Source: Pestalotiopsis fici W106-1
Taxonomy: Eukaryota > Ascomycota > Sordariomycetes > Amphisphaeriales > Sporocadaceae
Length of the DNA: 64,000 nt
Reading direction: 5' to 3'
Assembly: GCF_000516985.1 (NCBI RefSeq)
Contig: NW_006917095.1
Coordinates: 3,298,942-3,362,941, forward strand
Shown piece by piece: positions 23,116 to 34,276 of this stretch. A program made the position numbers and the translations under genes. The stretch's first letter is position 1, and each line of letters begins with the position of its first letter. Under the pieces are notes generated by a model, which was not told the origin of the DNA, searched no databases, and saw nothing but the letters and a program-made list of their open reading frames with translations.

Positions 23116-23148
<33 letters not shown>
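23116..23148 (+). repeat. Poly-A run, 33 nt
   Basis: Uninterrupted run of 33 A. It could be a SINE/LINE-type tail, a processed insertion scar or slippage; no TSD or retroelement body was found upstream. Confidence 0.9.
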
Positions 23149-23149
<1 letters not shown>

Positions 23150-24611
23150 GAAAGCGACTGATGAAATTACAAACAACTCGCATTCCTTCTAATGTTCACC
23201 GCACATGATCCCTGTCAGGAATAGCAAAAACCTCATCAATCATTTTATTGTGCAATTTGGTTGTCGGTGATACGTGTCGAAAGCTCAACGACGGTCAGCG
23301 AGAAGCGAATAATAATAGCGGACAGGCCGGACGACGACAGCAGGCAGCGTCAGCTAGGGCCCCCCTTTGTGCCCTTTGCGCCTTTGCGGACGCGCGTATT
23401 GCTTCAGCGGCGGGACGCTTTTGTGAGGGTGTCAGTGTGCCATTGGCCCGCAACGACATTTTGCGCTGCTCGCCGGGCCTCCGCAGGCGCCAGCGCCAGG
23501 CCACAACTGCCATCAAATGGGCTGCTGCTGGAGGGGCAAACCCAGGCCTGCGGAATTGTCTGATCAGGTACCCGGACCGCTAGGTATGTCAGGAACAAGT
23601 TTGTTTGGCCAATGAGGTCACTGCCCTGACCTATACGCACGCCTCCCTGGCTGCCGCTAGAAGTTCCTTTACCCATTAGATCCCGACCGGTCATTTTGGG
23701 TTGTGTGGGCCCCTGGGCCAAGTTGAGGGGCGGGCGTTTCTTGGCCACGAGCCCTTCTAAATCTAGGCCCAGCAGAAACCTGTGTGATGTGCCCACTGCC
23801 GGTAATGTACCTGACCTATCCTGTCCCGGCCCTCTGGCTTGCGGAAATATTCTCCTCCTCCATAATCGCAACAGGGCTGGCTGCCCTTTTTCCAATAACC
23901 TTCAGCCTTGAAGCACAATCGATCGATCTCCGATGCACGCTTCGGCCATTATGTACATTGTTTCCATCCTCTTTGCAGCAGCTGGAGCCTGGCCCAAACT
24001 TGCTCGACTAAATTGACCCGTCTAGCGTTGCAGCACTATATGTCATCGGTTTTTATGGTTCCTGGCAAGTTTCTTGCAAGTCATCCTGGTGAGGGGAAAC
24101 ATTAGACAGCGAGGCAGTGCATCAACTTTCCATTTCCGGATCGGATAGCTTCCAGACCTTCCAGCGCCATCCTTGGTCGTGGGCCAGAGCGGAAGGTGTG
24201 GGACCTGTGTAGTGCCCGGTGGTGTCGTGTCGTGCGTGTACGTATTAGTGTAGGTAGGTGAGTGAGGAGGTTTGGGAGGAGGGCCGTAGTGGCTTCAGCT
24301 CTGATTCAACACCAACCCCTGACTACCTACCCGCTGCCCTGAGTCGGGCCATAGTCATTCCAGTCAGTCAGCAACGCCTCCCTCCTTGTACACACACTAT
24401 GGTACATCCATAGTAATCATTGTTGGGCACCGCCGTCCACATGGACCACATGCTCGTGCTACCTTTGCGGTATGTGGTCCCTGCCGGCGTGTCCACTATA
24501 CCATCCACATCTTGGTTATTCGAGACTGCTGGGATGGATCCTGTTCCTTGGCTAGCCAGGTGGGCTTGTGTTTTCCTCTCGTTCGTCTTTCCTTTTTTGT
24601 TCACTCGTCTG

Positions 24612-24618
24612 TATAAAT
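24612..24618 (+). promoter_or_regulatory. TATA box (TATAAAT) of the DNase1-like gene
   Basis: TATAAAT lies 350 bp before the start codon and is followed by a pyrimidine-rich stretch (CTCCTTGTTC, CCTTCCTTG) typical of fungal highly expressed genes. This implies a 5' UTR of roughly 300 nt. Confidence 0.5.
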
Positions 24619-24967
24619 CTTGCGTGTTGCCCTCCTTGTTCTACGAGTGTAGTTTCTTGCAATCGTTTCTACGTATCCAGTCCTTCCTTGACACCACTAC
24701 TCACTATAGTCTCCCTCATTTGACTAAGTGATTCATTCCTTGAACAAAAGCATATTTTTTGCTTCACACAATCTTTCAATACCACGAGTATACACTCAAA
24801 AAACTGTCAGCCTGGTGCCACTCAGTCACACAAGCTATTCAGCAGCCCATCTCAAACAACAAGCATATCGATACTTTAAGCCATACATACTTGGACACTT
24901 CCCGTCTCACTTAGACATACCGACTTCCCTATCTCTCACTTATCCATAAACACAACAAATAGTCAAG

Positions 24968-25528
24968 ATGGGTTTCTTCGCCAAGATCGCCGCCATGGTC
25001 GCTGCTGCCAGTGCCGTTGCCAGTGCTACCAACACCGTCACCTTTGTGAGCCAGGACAGCACCACCCGCAAGGTCATCTTCACCCCTAGCTCTGGCTACT
25101 CCGAAATCGACTCGATCGAAGTCGCCGGCCTCGCCACCGAGACTGTCTCTTTCCCTGATGGCTGGGTTGGCAACTGGTACTCTGTTTCCGAGGGCGCTGA
25201 CAACACCAGCGGTATGCTGGGTGAGGTTACCTTCCAAGGCTGGGACGACATTACCTACTTTGATGTCTCGGCCATTGTCAACGCTGATGACCACGATGGT
25301 GTCCACGAGATGTGGCCTGCCAGCGAGAACACAATCGCCATCAAGACTCTGATGTCTGGCTGCTCCATCTTCCCTTGCAACACTGCCTACTACCTCGCCG
25401 ACGATGTCCAGACCGTTGCCACCACGGAGACCGAGCTGTACTGCTCCCTGGGCAGCCAGACCAACTCGACCTCCAAGCGTGATGTTGCCAAGGTCGTCGG
25501 CCGCAACTTTGTGCTCGGCAAGTTCTAA
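24968..25528 (+). CDS. Secreted 'DNase1'/thaumatin-like fungal protein
   Basis: Single exon, 186 aa. The signal peptide (MGFFAKIAAMVAAASAVASA) precedes TNTVTFVSQDSTTRKVIF. Conserved family blocks are FPDGWVGNWYSVSEGA, GMLGEVTFQGWDDITYFDVS, DDHDGVHEMWPA and CSIFPCNTAYYLADDVQT, with an ATTETELYCSLG finish. Many ascomycete homologues carry the database name 'DNase1 protein', but I see no nuclease motif. The fold is probably thaumatin/osmotin-like, and the nuclease name should be treated with caution. Strong C-ending codon bias, a TATA box and a pyrimidine-rich leader suggest high expression. A KRD motif near residue 174 could be a Kex2-like processing site. Long frames on the opposite strand are codon-bias shadows. 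Confidence 0.85.
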   Translation: MGFFAKIAAMVAAASAVASATNTVTFVSQDSTTRKVIFTPSSGYSEIDSIEVAGLATETVSFPDGWVGNWYSVSEGADNTSGMLGEVTFQGWDDITYFDVSAIVNADDHDGVHEMWPASENTIAIKTLMSGCSIFPCNTAYYLADDVQTVATTETELYCSLGSQTNSTSKRDVAKVVGRNFVLGKF

Positions 25529-27689
25529 GGTACCAACCAATCATCGAGCTCTCGTCCTGGCTTTTGACGTACTGCGCGCAGAGCGCTGCAAACGATGACG
25601 ATTATGACGAACAATTCTGGTTTCCTGAGCGAACAAAACAAAAAAGATACCCCCCCGTATCATCCATTCATCACCCCGCCTAGTGCGCCTGGGCACGGTC
25701 TTTATACCATGGTACGGTGTTTACGGAACAAATTAAAAATCATTACAACATAGAACTGGGAGGGAATATCGGTGTTCCAGGCAAAGCAATATTGCTTTGG
25801 CAAGAGAAGGGAAGATGAGAGCCCAAAAAGGCCTCTCGGCGTTCAAACAAGTGTGGCCTTTTGTCTTTTTCCCTACGGGGACTTTTCATACCATATTCTT
25901 GACTATCATTAAGGAACCCTTAGTTATCTTCTTAATCTTTTTGTATATACTTGGCAACACAATACACACTTATCACCTACAATATTCTTGACCCTGCTCT
26001 GCTAGAAAACTTGAGTTGCATCGTGACATACTAGACAAACAGTCATTTACAAATTCTTGGTCTTTCACATCGTTGGCGCCTAGGTGATCACCCTGAATAG
26101 CAGGACGAGCATTGAAATAAGCTTGTACTGTCTGAGACTCATCCGTTTTTCCCCTGGTCATTCAAGGTGACATTGTCGAATGCGTGCACAGGGTGTGCAA
26201 GGAATGTACTAGATCGTCTCAACTTTTTGGTGGTTTCACCCAAACAACGGGAAGGGCGGGCGGGTTTAAGGGTCTTTTTCTGATGGCGGGTGGGCTAGAC
26301 GCTCCGGGCCGTATGAACGGATGAAAATGGTCTGTCTGGATGGTTCTAGAGTTTTTTATTGTTTCAAACCCTTTTTGTATACAAGTTTATGTTCAAAGAC
26401 ATTTCGCGACAGGGAGAGGTGCGTGGACTGTTTGATTCTGACACGTCAAGGGAAACTGAGAAGGGGAAAAAAGTTGCTCAATTGTGCAATCCAACTAATT
26501 TGTGCATTGCATATTTCTAAAGTGTAATCATTTGGCTTGCGAATAATTTTGTCCCAATCCATTTCAAATACAACCAAATAAGAGAACAGCAAAAGAAACA
26601 TTTCAAAAGGGTCACGTTGATATGGAAAATGCCAAGACCGTATGAGGTCGAAATAGAGAAATGCCAAGACGGATCGACGGGCGCGCGACGATGGAGCCGC
26701 AGAGAGGAGCACAGAAAGAAAAAAGAGCAAGAGCCGGCCCCAAGCCCGAACAAGAAGGCGGGCGACCTTTCAGACCACAACTCCGCCAGAAAGAGGGGGG
26801 AAAGAGGGAGATTGCGATGTGCAAAAGCGTTGGGCGACGGCTATACATGCAAGTCGTTGGTATTTGCATGCGCTCTTCCTAATTTATTCTTATCTTGTGC
26901 CTGTGGTATTTTATTTTACAGTTGGCCATTGTTTCGTTGCTGCCATGAATCGTTTCCCCTACTGGCTGGATGGACTATGTACACTACCCAGCTCCTCTTA
27001 CCGCGCGCGAGTGGGTGTGGGTTTGCGGATCGGCATCGACGATGCGCACAAGTCTGCGGCGGTGCTTCTTCAGGGGTCGGTTGTCGCAATCAGTGGATTC
27101 TTGTCCGCCTCAAGAGTCTCATCTGCTCTTGCGACGCCTGAAACGCAATGATTATTACGACAATGTGTCTATGGAGTCGTGAACGTGTGCACTCGGCACA
27201 GCCTCCCCAATGTTGATCTCGGATGACTAGAGTGCGCAGGAATTGCACTGCTTCCTAAGCCTATGCTGTCAGTCGCCAGACGTGAGCTGTTCATAGCCTT
27301 GTGCGTGTAATGCGCATAATCACCAGGCACCTGCTATCTCTTATTTGATCTCATAATTACAAAGGCAACCGATCGTTTCAATCGGAGTCTTACTAAAGAC
27401 ATTTGCAAGAGACCCTGCATCTTGAGCCACAAGTTGACAATGTGCAATGATTCATATTTTCCCCTGATGAGCTATTAGAAGATACTTGACATAGGGAACA
27501 TTATACATTTATTCACAGCATGAGGGAGATCAAACACTACAAAAAGCAGTAGGGGGGGTGGGACATGGGATTGTGAGAGGGAGGGGAGTAAACAGTGATT
27601 CATAAGAAGGATTAAACATTAGAGTATGACAATTTGTAAGTAAATTGTGCTATATATATATTCATGTAAAGAGCCCTTCTCATTCACAT
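25529..27689. other. Intergenic, no supported gene
   Basis: 2.2 kb with a few medium frames (e.g. around 26617-27141) lacking motifs and coding-like codon use. Nothing identified. Confidence 0.45.
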
Positions 27690-27911
27690 TCACCAGCAAC
27701 AATCATCATTATTACTCCGACAACATCGTTTCCCTTTCCGCTCGTTGAGATCGACCGGACTCGAGACCTCGTCCATATTTTCTTCGTCCATGTCACGCAT
27801 GGTCTGCTTCCATCGCACAAAGTCCAAGAGACGTGTGGAAAGCGACTCAACGACCGTCGAACCTGGTTTAATCTCCGCGAAAACCACTCCCAGATCGCAA
27901 AGAACTAGCAC
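27690..27911 (-). other. Coding-like exon fragment, unknown
   Basis: A minus-strand frame ending at 27690 has coding-like codons and starts near a plausible acceptor (CAACAG, about 27923). It reads GFDVLVLCDLGVVFAEIKPG and then LLDFVRWKQTMRDMDEENMD, ending in a basic/Cys tail. It lies downstream of the F-box/ankyrin gene on the same strand. It may be an extra 3' exon of that gene, a small separate gene, or a remnant. No family recognised. Confidence 0.3.
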
Positions 27912-28204
27912 ATCAAACCCGGCTGTTGATGAATATCTAGCAATATACCTACTTATACCAATCTCACCATCCTAAAGTCCTCCATAGAGTAACATGCTTT
28001 GGTGTCTCGTTATTCGCCTTTGATCCAAGAGTGTGGGAGGTTTTGATCTCAAGCCGCAAGGCCGAGCGTTGGCTCCACGGATTGCATCCAACATATTTTT
28101 ATATGACGTGCCCTTGAGTATGGAACGTGTAGTCTCCATTTTTAGTCTCCATGTTTTGTCCCCAAGATCATGACTCCGAGGTACATAGAGCAGCGGCAGA
28201 GCCA

Positions 28205-30200
28205 CTACCTAGCACGTCTTGTGTCAATGCCTCGCAAGAAGGCAATCATCTCGTTTCTCCTCCAGCTGGAAGCCTGCTCCATCACGGCGTTCATCACGGC
28301 GTCCGTTACGAGACTACCGTCGGCGCCATCCAGGGAAAAGACGAACCTTAATACCCCGGCATCACCATCCTGGATGGCGTGCATAATCATGAATTCGAGT
28401 GTCGGCTTGGGTACTATAGCCCCGTGCCTGGCCAGGATTCTACAACAATCGAACCGATTGATTCGAAAGTAGTCCAAAAATTGATCCAGACAGCTGGGCC
28501 GTACAGTACCACGTTTGAGACCGTAATCCAACAATATATGGAGCAAGTATGCAACACCCCCACCAGGATCGCGTTGATTAGAGTAGCACCAGTATAGGGC
28601 TTGAAAGAGATGATCAAATACTGTTGGGCCGGGACTTGTGTTTTGGAGCGAGGCTCCTCGCTGCAGGAGAAATTTGACAGTCGCCAACACTCGTGACATT
28701 GGCTCCTGGGCGATTGCAGAACACGCCGCGTGGAGTGCCGTCAAACCATCAATCTGATGGGCGTTAATGTTTGCACCGTGATTGAGCAATATCCTGATAA
28801 TACCAGACCGACAGCACCTCGCCATGGCAACCAAGGGAAGTTGGAAAGAGGTGAAAGGATCCATTGGAGGCTGGATCTGGGCTCCTCGTGTCAAGAGGAT
28901 CCTGATAATGGATTCAACCTTCGCCTCGCGCTCTGGGATGAGATCTCCCCCGCCTGGATGCCACACTGCGCAAAACGAGCGGATGAGGTTATGCAAAGCC
29001 AGCGTGATATGTCGGATTGGTAGGGCCTCACCCTTACCTACTCTAAGCAAGCTAATGTGTATATTCGAGTCAGTACTTGGTTGTTAGGGATAGTGGACCA
29101 GAATGAGCGGTAGCCTCTATCGTTCTTCCTCGCCCTTCCTCCTCTGTTCTTGCCCATCTGTGCAACTCCAAGAATGATGACCAGAAATGTGTAGTTACTT
29201 ACAAGAGAACTGCATCGACATCTAATGATTTGCATGAGATTTGAATCATTGATGTCCCCATATCAACAGCACGAGCCATGTTGGCGCCGTAGCCAAGCAG
29301 GAATTCAAATGCGTCCCAATTTCTGTACTTGAACGCCCAAATAAGGGCTGTATACCCCTTGTCATCAACCAGGTCAATGTCCCCAATCTCGGGCAAGAAG
29401 TGGCCAACTACTGCAGAAAGAACTAATCGACAGCCAGCCGCCGCAGCGCTGTGCAGAGCTGTTGGATATCGTCGTCTATCGGAAGTGATAGATCGTTTAC
29501 CGACGCGAATTGAAGACCCCTGAGACATGAGCTGCTTCGCCGGCTCCAGATGGCGATTACAGATGGCAAAGTGAAGCGGTGTCCATTTACCAGTCTTATT
29601 GTATTCGCTGAGATTGTGTGGCAATAGACTGCTGTGCACAATGTCAATCTGACTATTGGCCCAATTAGAGTCCTCGCCCAATGCATTGATATCAATATGC
29701 TTGTCTAAAAGAAAGTTGATGACTTCAAGATGGCCCTTGCTAGCAGCCACATGGAGCGTGGTGCAAGTGATTTCTGCGTATACCTTTTCGGGAAAGATAC
29801 GCGGGCGTGTTACTCGGGCAACCTGCTGTGAATGTTGAGTCAGCAGTACGGCGATTGAATCTTGTAGTCTTCTTACTTGTACGCTGTTTTGAACAGTGGG
29901 CTCACTAGACTGGGAATAATGGCTGGAAATATTCGTCAGCCCAGTATGGTCATGCACCAATTCTTTATTCCAGGTCTTCTCGAAGTTGGCGCCCTCGAGT
30001 TTCTTGAGTGTGCCCAATTCTCCCCAGTGGGCAGCCCAGAGCATGACCCTCACGTCGTCTTTGACGCTCTTGTAAATCTCAGGAATCAAAGACGCATAGA
30101 GAGACTTGCAGCAGCGCCCAAGTCTGACGCTGTCCTTGACGTCGAGTTTCCTGTAAATTAAGTCGAGAACCTCAATCGGAATACTGTGTATTGATGCCAT
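28205..30200 (-). CDS. F-box and ankyrin-repeat protein
   Basis: Exons 30200-29203 and 29051-28205 (151-nt intron with CTGAC branch, phase 2) give 614 aa. Residues about 1-45 form an F-box-like start (IPIEVLDLIYRKLDVKDSV, then LGRCCKSLYASLIPEIYK). Ankyrin repeats follow: TTLHVAASKGHLEVINFLLD, TPLHFAICNRHLEPAKQLMS, TALHSAAAAGCRLVLSAVV, YTALIWAFKYRNWDAFEFLL. After the intron come IIRILLNHGANINAHQIDG and TALHAACSAIAQEPM with a further RGASLQNTS repeat. F-box proteins recruit substrates to SCF ubiquitin ligases, and ankyrins would bind the target; partner unknown. The family is expanded and lineage-specific in fungi. A further 3' exon cannot be excluded (see 27690-27911). Confidence 0.85.
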
Positions 30201-32011
30201 TGCTGTGATCGTTGTGTAGGAAGATGATGGGTTGAGTGACTATAAAGGACGAAACGGTGCAATGATACCAGGAGGCGACTAAGGTCAAGACTTAGGGTAG
30301 GATATGGGAGCTTTCTGCTGCCGTTCTTGGGGGCAGAAGAACATTTATACGTTGCCAGACAGCCATCCAGGTAGGTCGTCGTCTGGTTCCATTGGCAGAA
30401 GCTATCTAATACCTAAACTCGAACTGATGTTATCCAAACCTTTACACAGCAACGGGCCGATATGGCTTTTCACAGGCTAGTTTGACTGTACACCATGATC
30501 ATGGTTCGCTGAACTCCGAAGTCATGTTCGAAGGCCGTTAGTATGGCTCGATCTGTAACGAATGAAAAAGAAACATTCGCGTTTGACTTTCGGACAAAGG
30601 CGAATGGGCTTGGCTCTGTACAGCTGACTGCCTTTGAAATAAGGTGGTACGCAGTCGCGATAGTTCAATATTGTTTGCGGGTGGCAAGAATGTATATATC
30701 TCTGCTTGAGTACGGTTTGGGCGTTGTCCGAAGGATACAATGGTGTAGGTTCATCGGCATCTGGTGTTCATCATACCAAGGGCAGTCTATGTAGGTATCA
30801 ACTTGGTGAACCGGTCGTACTACAGTAGCAAGCTCAAGGGTCTGCCGGGACATGAAAATAACATATATATCTTAGCATGATTCCGTAAAGATGTACCTCC
30901 ATGTGTTGCGCTAGTGGAAGCATCCATTCATTTCAGGTCGAAAAGATGAACTGTGGTATGAAGATGACGGCGCTGACCCAAGTGGCTTGCGAGGTACTCT
31001 GTCGAGAGGTCAGCCTCGGGAGTCATTGAAAGCCTACCATGATCAGAACATCGGAGCACTCGTCTCGCTATGTGAAGGCGCTGTTGATGTAATATAGCCA
31101 AAGAGGTCAATTCTGAAGAAGGAACCTTTACGGAGAGAAAGAGACAGGCCCAGATCTCTTGGTGCAGACCTTGCTGGGATGTCCTGATACCTAGATCTAG
31201 ATTCAAGTACAAAGGACACCAGACATCGATTTCCTCATGTCTGGTCCAGAGAAGAGAGTCGAACATGGCCAACTAAAAGTAAAGACTGCTGCGACAATGG
31301 TACTTGGGCGAGTTGAGGCATGTCAAATTGACGCTCTATGTATCTTGGACAACACAAGTTACGGAAATAGGGTAGGTTATGTAAAGAGGTAGCTGCCGAA
31401 TTGTGTGATACTCATGACCGTGCCTGAATATGTACATTATCTTACCTATTTAACGTACCTATGTACCAACGGAGACCCATGAATGTAGGTACATTCGGGC
31501 TATCATTGGCTGCTTTCAGGGGTTGCCCTTGTTAGTGTTCATCCTGACAGTTGAGTGGCCCCGACTGTGCCATTGGGCCTCTACATTTTATTACTAGCAC
31601 GGAAAGGTGCTTACATTACCTACACAGTACTAGGTTTGCTGGCTGCTGGCTGCTGGCTGTTGCTGCAACGGCTAATAACAAGTTCCAGCCAGGGGGTTTT
31701 GAACAAGAGGCGGTCGCGGTTGGCAGAATCTCAAGCCAAATTTCCCCATGGAGCTCGGGCCCATCAGAGGCGCCCACTCCAGCAGTGTTTCCTAGCGGCC
31801 CATCTTGCGTCTCTTGGACTGGACGCCCATATCGAGGGTCCACTTTGATCCCCTAAACTCTGGCAAGCCCATTTCCCCAAACACGTTGGACATTGGACAA
31901 CATCCCATAGACTCTTTGCATCGTCGTCAGTCTTTCTTTTTTCCCTTACGCATCACGACCATTTCCAGCGTCCGAATTCCCATCTCACCCACCGACGGCT
32001 CGATCGACACA
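30201..32011. other. Intergenic / promoter of septin gene
   Basis: 1.8 kb. Contains small GTACCTA/TAGGTAC inverted motifs (about 31440-31495) and a CTGCTGG microsatellite-like stretch near 31640. No gene supported. Confidence 0.5.
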
Positions 32012-33432
32012 ATGGCGTCTGCTCAGCAAGGAACCGCAACCGCGATTGGCATTGCCAATCTGCCTAACCGCACGTCTACCTCCCCTCCGAGAGCTGGGCC
32101 TTCCCCCCTTGGCTAACCTCCTATAATAGAGCGCCACAAGATTGTCGCGAAGAGAGGTGCTGCCTTCACCATTATGGTATGCTTTTGCGCCCAGTATTAC
32201 CGCCCAATTCATTGCACTTGCTGACGATTCGTGATTTCCAGGTGGCTGGCGAGTCCGGTCTGGGCAAGACCACCTTTATCAACACCCTCTTCTCCACCAC
32301 CATCAAGAACTACGCCGACCACAAGCGACGACACCAGAAGCAGGTCGACAAGACCGTCGAGATTGAGATCACAAAGGCCGAGCTGGAGGAGAAGTTCTTC
32401 AAGGGTACGCATAAATTATTCAAACCGCCAGACTTGGCGGCACATACCGTGTTGAAGCAGAATTGGCCCCCTAACTTCAAGATTACTAGTCCGGTTGACC
32501 GTCATCGACACCCCGGGTTTCGGCGACTATGTCAACAACAGAGATTCATGGATGCCCATTATCGAGTTCCTTGATGACCAGCACGAGTCGTACATGCTCC
32601 AGGAGCAACAACCCCGCCGAAATGACAAGATCGATCTTCGTGTACACGCATGCTTGTACTTTATCAGACCCACCGGTCACACCCTGAAGCCTCTCGACAT
32701 TGAGGTCATGAAGAGGCTGTGCTCGAGAGTCAACCTCATTCCCGTTATCGCCAAGGCCGACACCATGAGCCCGGCCGACCTTGCCAAGTTCAAGGCCACG
32801 GTATGAGCAACCAACCAGAGCGCACATCCAGGCATGTAAAACTCACAAGACTACAGATCCAAGCTGTCATCGAGGCCCAGAACATCAAGATCTACCAGCC
32901 CCCAGTTGAGGAGGATGATGAGGCTGCCGCTCAACACGCCCGCGCCCTGATGGCTGCCATGCCATTTGCTGTCATCGGTTCCGAGAGAGATGTCAAGACT
33001 GGCGACGGAAGAATCGTCAAGGGCCGTCAGTACTCGTGGGGTGTGGCCGAGGTTGAGAACGAGGATCACTGCGACTTCAAGAAGCTCCGATCGATCCTGA
33101 TCCGAACCCACATGCTGGATCTCATCCACACCACCGAGGAGCTGCACTACGAGGCCTACCGTGCCCAGCAAATGGAGACCCGCAAGTTCGGCGAGGCCAG
33201 GCCACGCAAGCTCGACAACCCCAAGTACAAGGAGGAAGAGGAGGCGCTGCGCAAGCGTTTCACCGAGCAGGTCAAGGTCGAAGAGCAGCGTTTCCGCCAG
33301 TGGGAACAGAAGCTCATCGCCGAGAGAGACCGTCTCAACAAGGATCTCGAGCAGACTCACGCCCAGATCAAGCAGCTCGAGGGCGAGCTCGAGCAAATGC
33401 AGGGCAGCGCTGCTCGCAGCGGTCGTCGTTAA
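32012..33432 (+). CDS. aspC: Septin, Cdc12/AspC type
   Basis: Five exons, 32012-32069, 32130-32176, 32242-32404, 32490-32800 and 32857-33432, encode 384 aa. Septins form GTP-binding hetero-oligomeric filaments at septa and the cortex. Motifs: P-loop GESGLGKTT (38-46), DTPGFGD (96-102), AKAD (177-180), and septin-unique sequence KGRQYSWGVAEVENEDHCDF. The polybasic stretch QRHKIVAKR lies just before the P-loop, and a C-terminal coiled coil (about 310-375) includes RFRQWEQKLIAERDRLNKDL. KTVEIEIT and QEQQPRR place it with yeast Cdc12 / Aspergillus AspC. The first intron starts with GC (GCACGT), since only that donor yields the conserved NLPNQRHKIV across the junction. Confidence 0.94.
32070..32129 (+). 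other. GC-AG intron 1 of the septin gene
   Basis: The donor is GCACGT and the acceptor AATAG, with a GGCTAAC branch site 12 nt before the acceptor. The nearest GT donor (32074) leaves the wrong phase. The GC donor yields NLPN-QRHKIV, the sequence conserved in the family. Confidence 0.75.
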
Positions 33433-34276
33433 TCAGCGCTCTTTGCATTTCGTGTCCCCCTCGAGCCTTTTCACACCGGGCATTTTCTTTAGAGCACCAA
33501 AATCCACGAAGCCCGGGTTTTTCGATTACAATCAAAATTACGGCGTACTGATTGAAAAAAGCGCCACCCTTTCTGTCCAGCGGGGTTCGGTATGGTTAGA
33601 CATGCTTCCAAGCTGATAATCTCTTTTTACGCGGGTCAGTGGCAGCATCCGACTTGTTTGATGCACGAAACTGCGTAGACGTGGACGAAAACACTGTCCT
33701 GTGCAGCAAAGAGCAGAGCAGAGCAGCTCGTGGATCTGAATGGAGACGATGACGAGGGACCAAAATATTTCTTGCTTTTATAGGGTGTGCTTATCAGTCA
33801 CACCCACTTCTTTCACCTTTCATGCGACAAGTTAGGCCTTTTAGTGAACGATGTAATTTCGAGTTTCTTATGATACCAGCCAAGACTGATTCTATTACTC
33901 CTACATTTCATATCCTTTCTATCATGTGTGACGCGCGCGCGTGTGTGGTACAAACAAAACAACACGAGACGCTCATGTTCTCTTTCCTATAAACAGACGC
34001 TATGATGAGAACTGATGGAACCTGAATCCTCCGGTCCTACAATTGACGAAATACCCCAAAAGTACATTGCCTCTTGAGCAAATAACAAGCCCATACCCAG
34101 CGTATTTTCCTGCCCTAATCCGTTCCCAAAAAATTTGGCATCCTACTCCCATGTAAATGCTCTTTGCCGCTGTCTTCATGACAAAATATATATCGCCCCC
34201 ATGATTTCTGTTACACTGATGATTGACAGCTCATGCCATGCAAAACTTGGCTGCTGGTGATTTAGATTCAGTCCAC
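33433..34276. other. Intergenic between convergent genes
   Basis: 844 bp of 3' flanks, AT-rich, with short alternating CG/TG tracts (near 33930). No gene. Confidence 0.55.

Larger units (their letters stand above)
21222..24611. other. Long non-coding stretch upstream of the DNase1-like gene
   Basis: 3.4 kb without a supported gene. It contains two long poly-A runs (listed separately) and a GC-rich patch at about 23300-23560. It may include an extended promoter for the gene at 24968. Confidence 0.45.

Noticed and set aside
24929..25540. 203-codon frame antisense to the DNase1-like gene
   Set aside because: Shadow of the strong codon bias of the sense gene; low-complexity Gly/Val/Asp composition.
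32851..33396. 181-codon Leu-rich frame antisense to the septin coiled coil
   Set aside because: Antisense of GAG/AAG-rich codons; repetitive Leu pattern without membrane-protein character.
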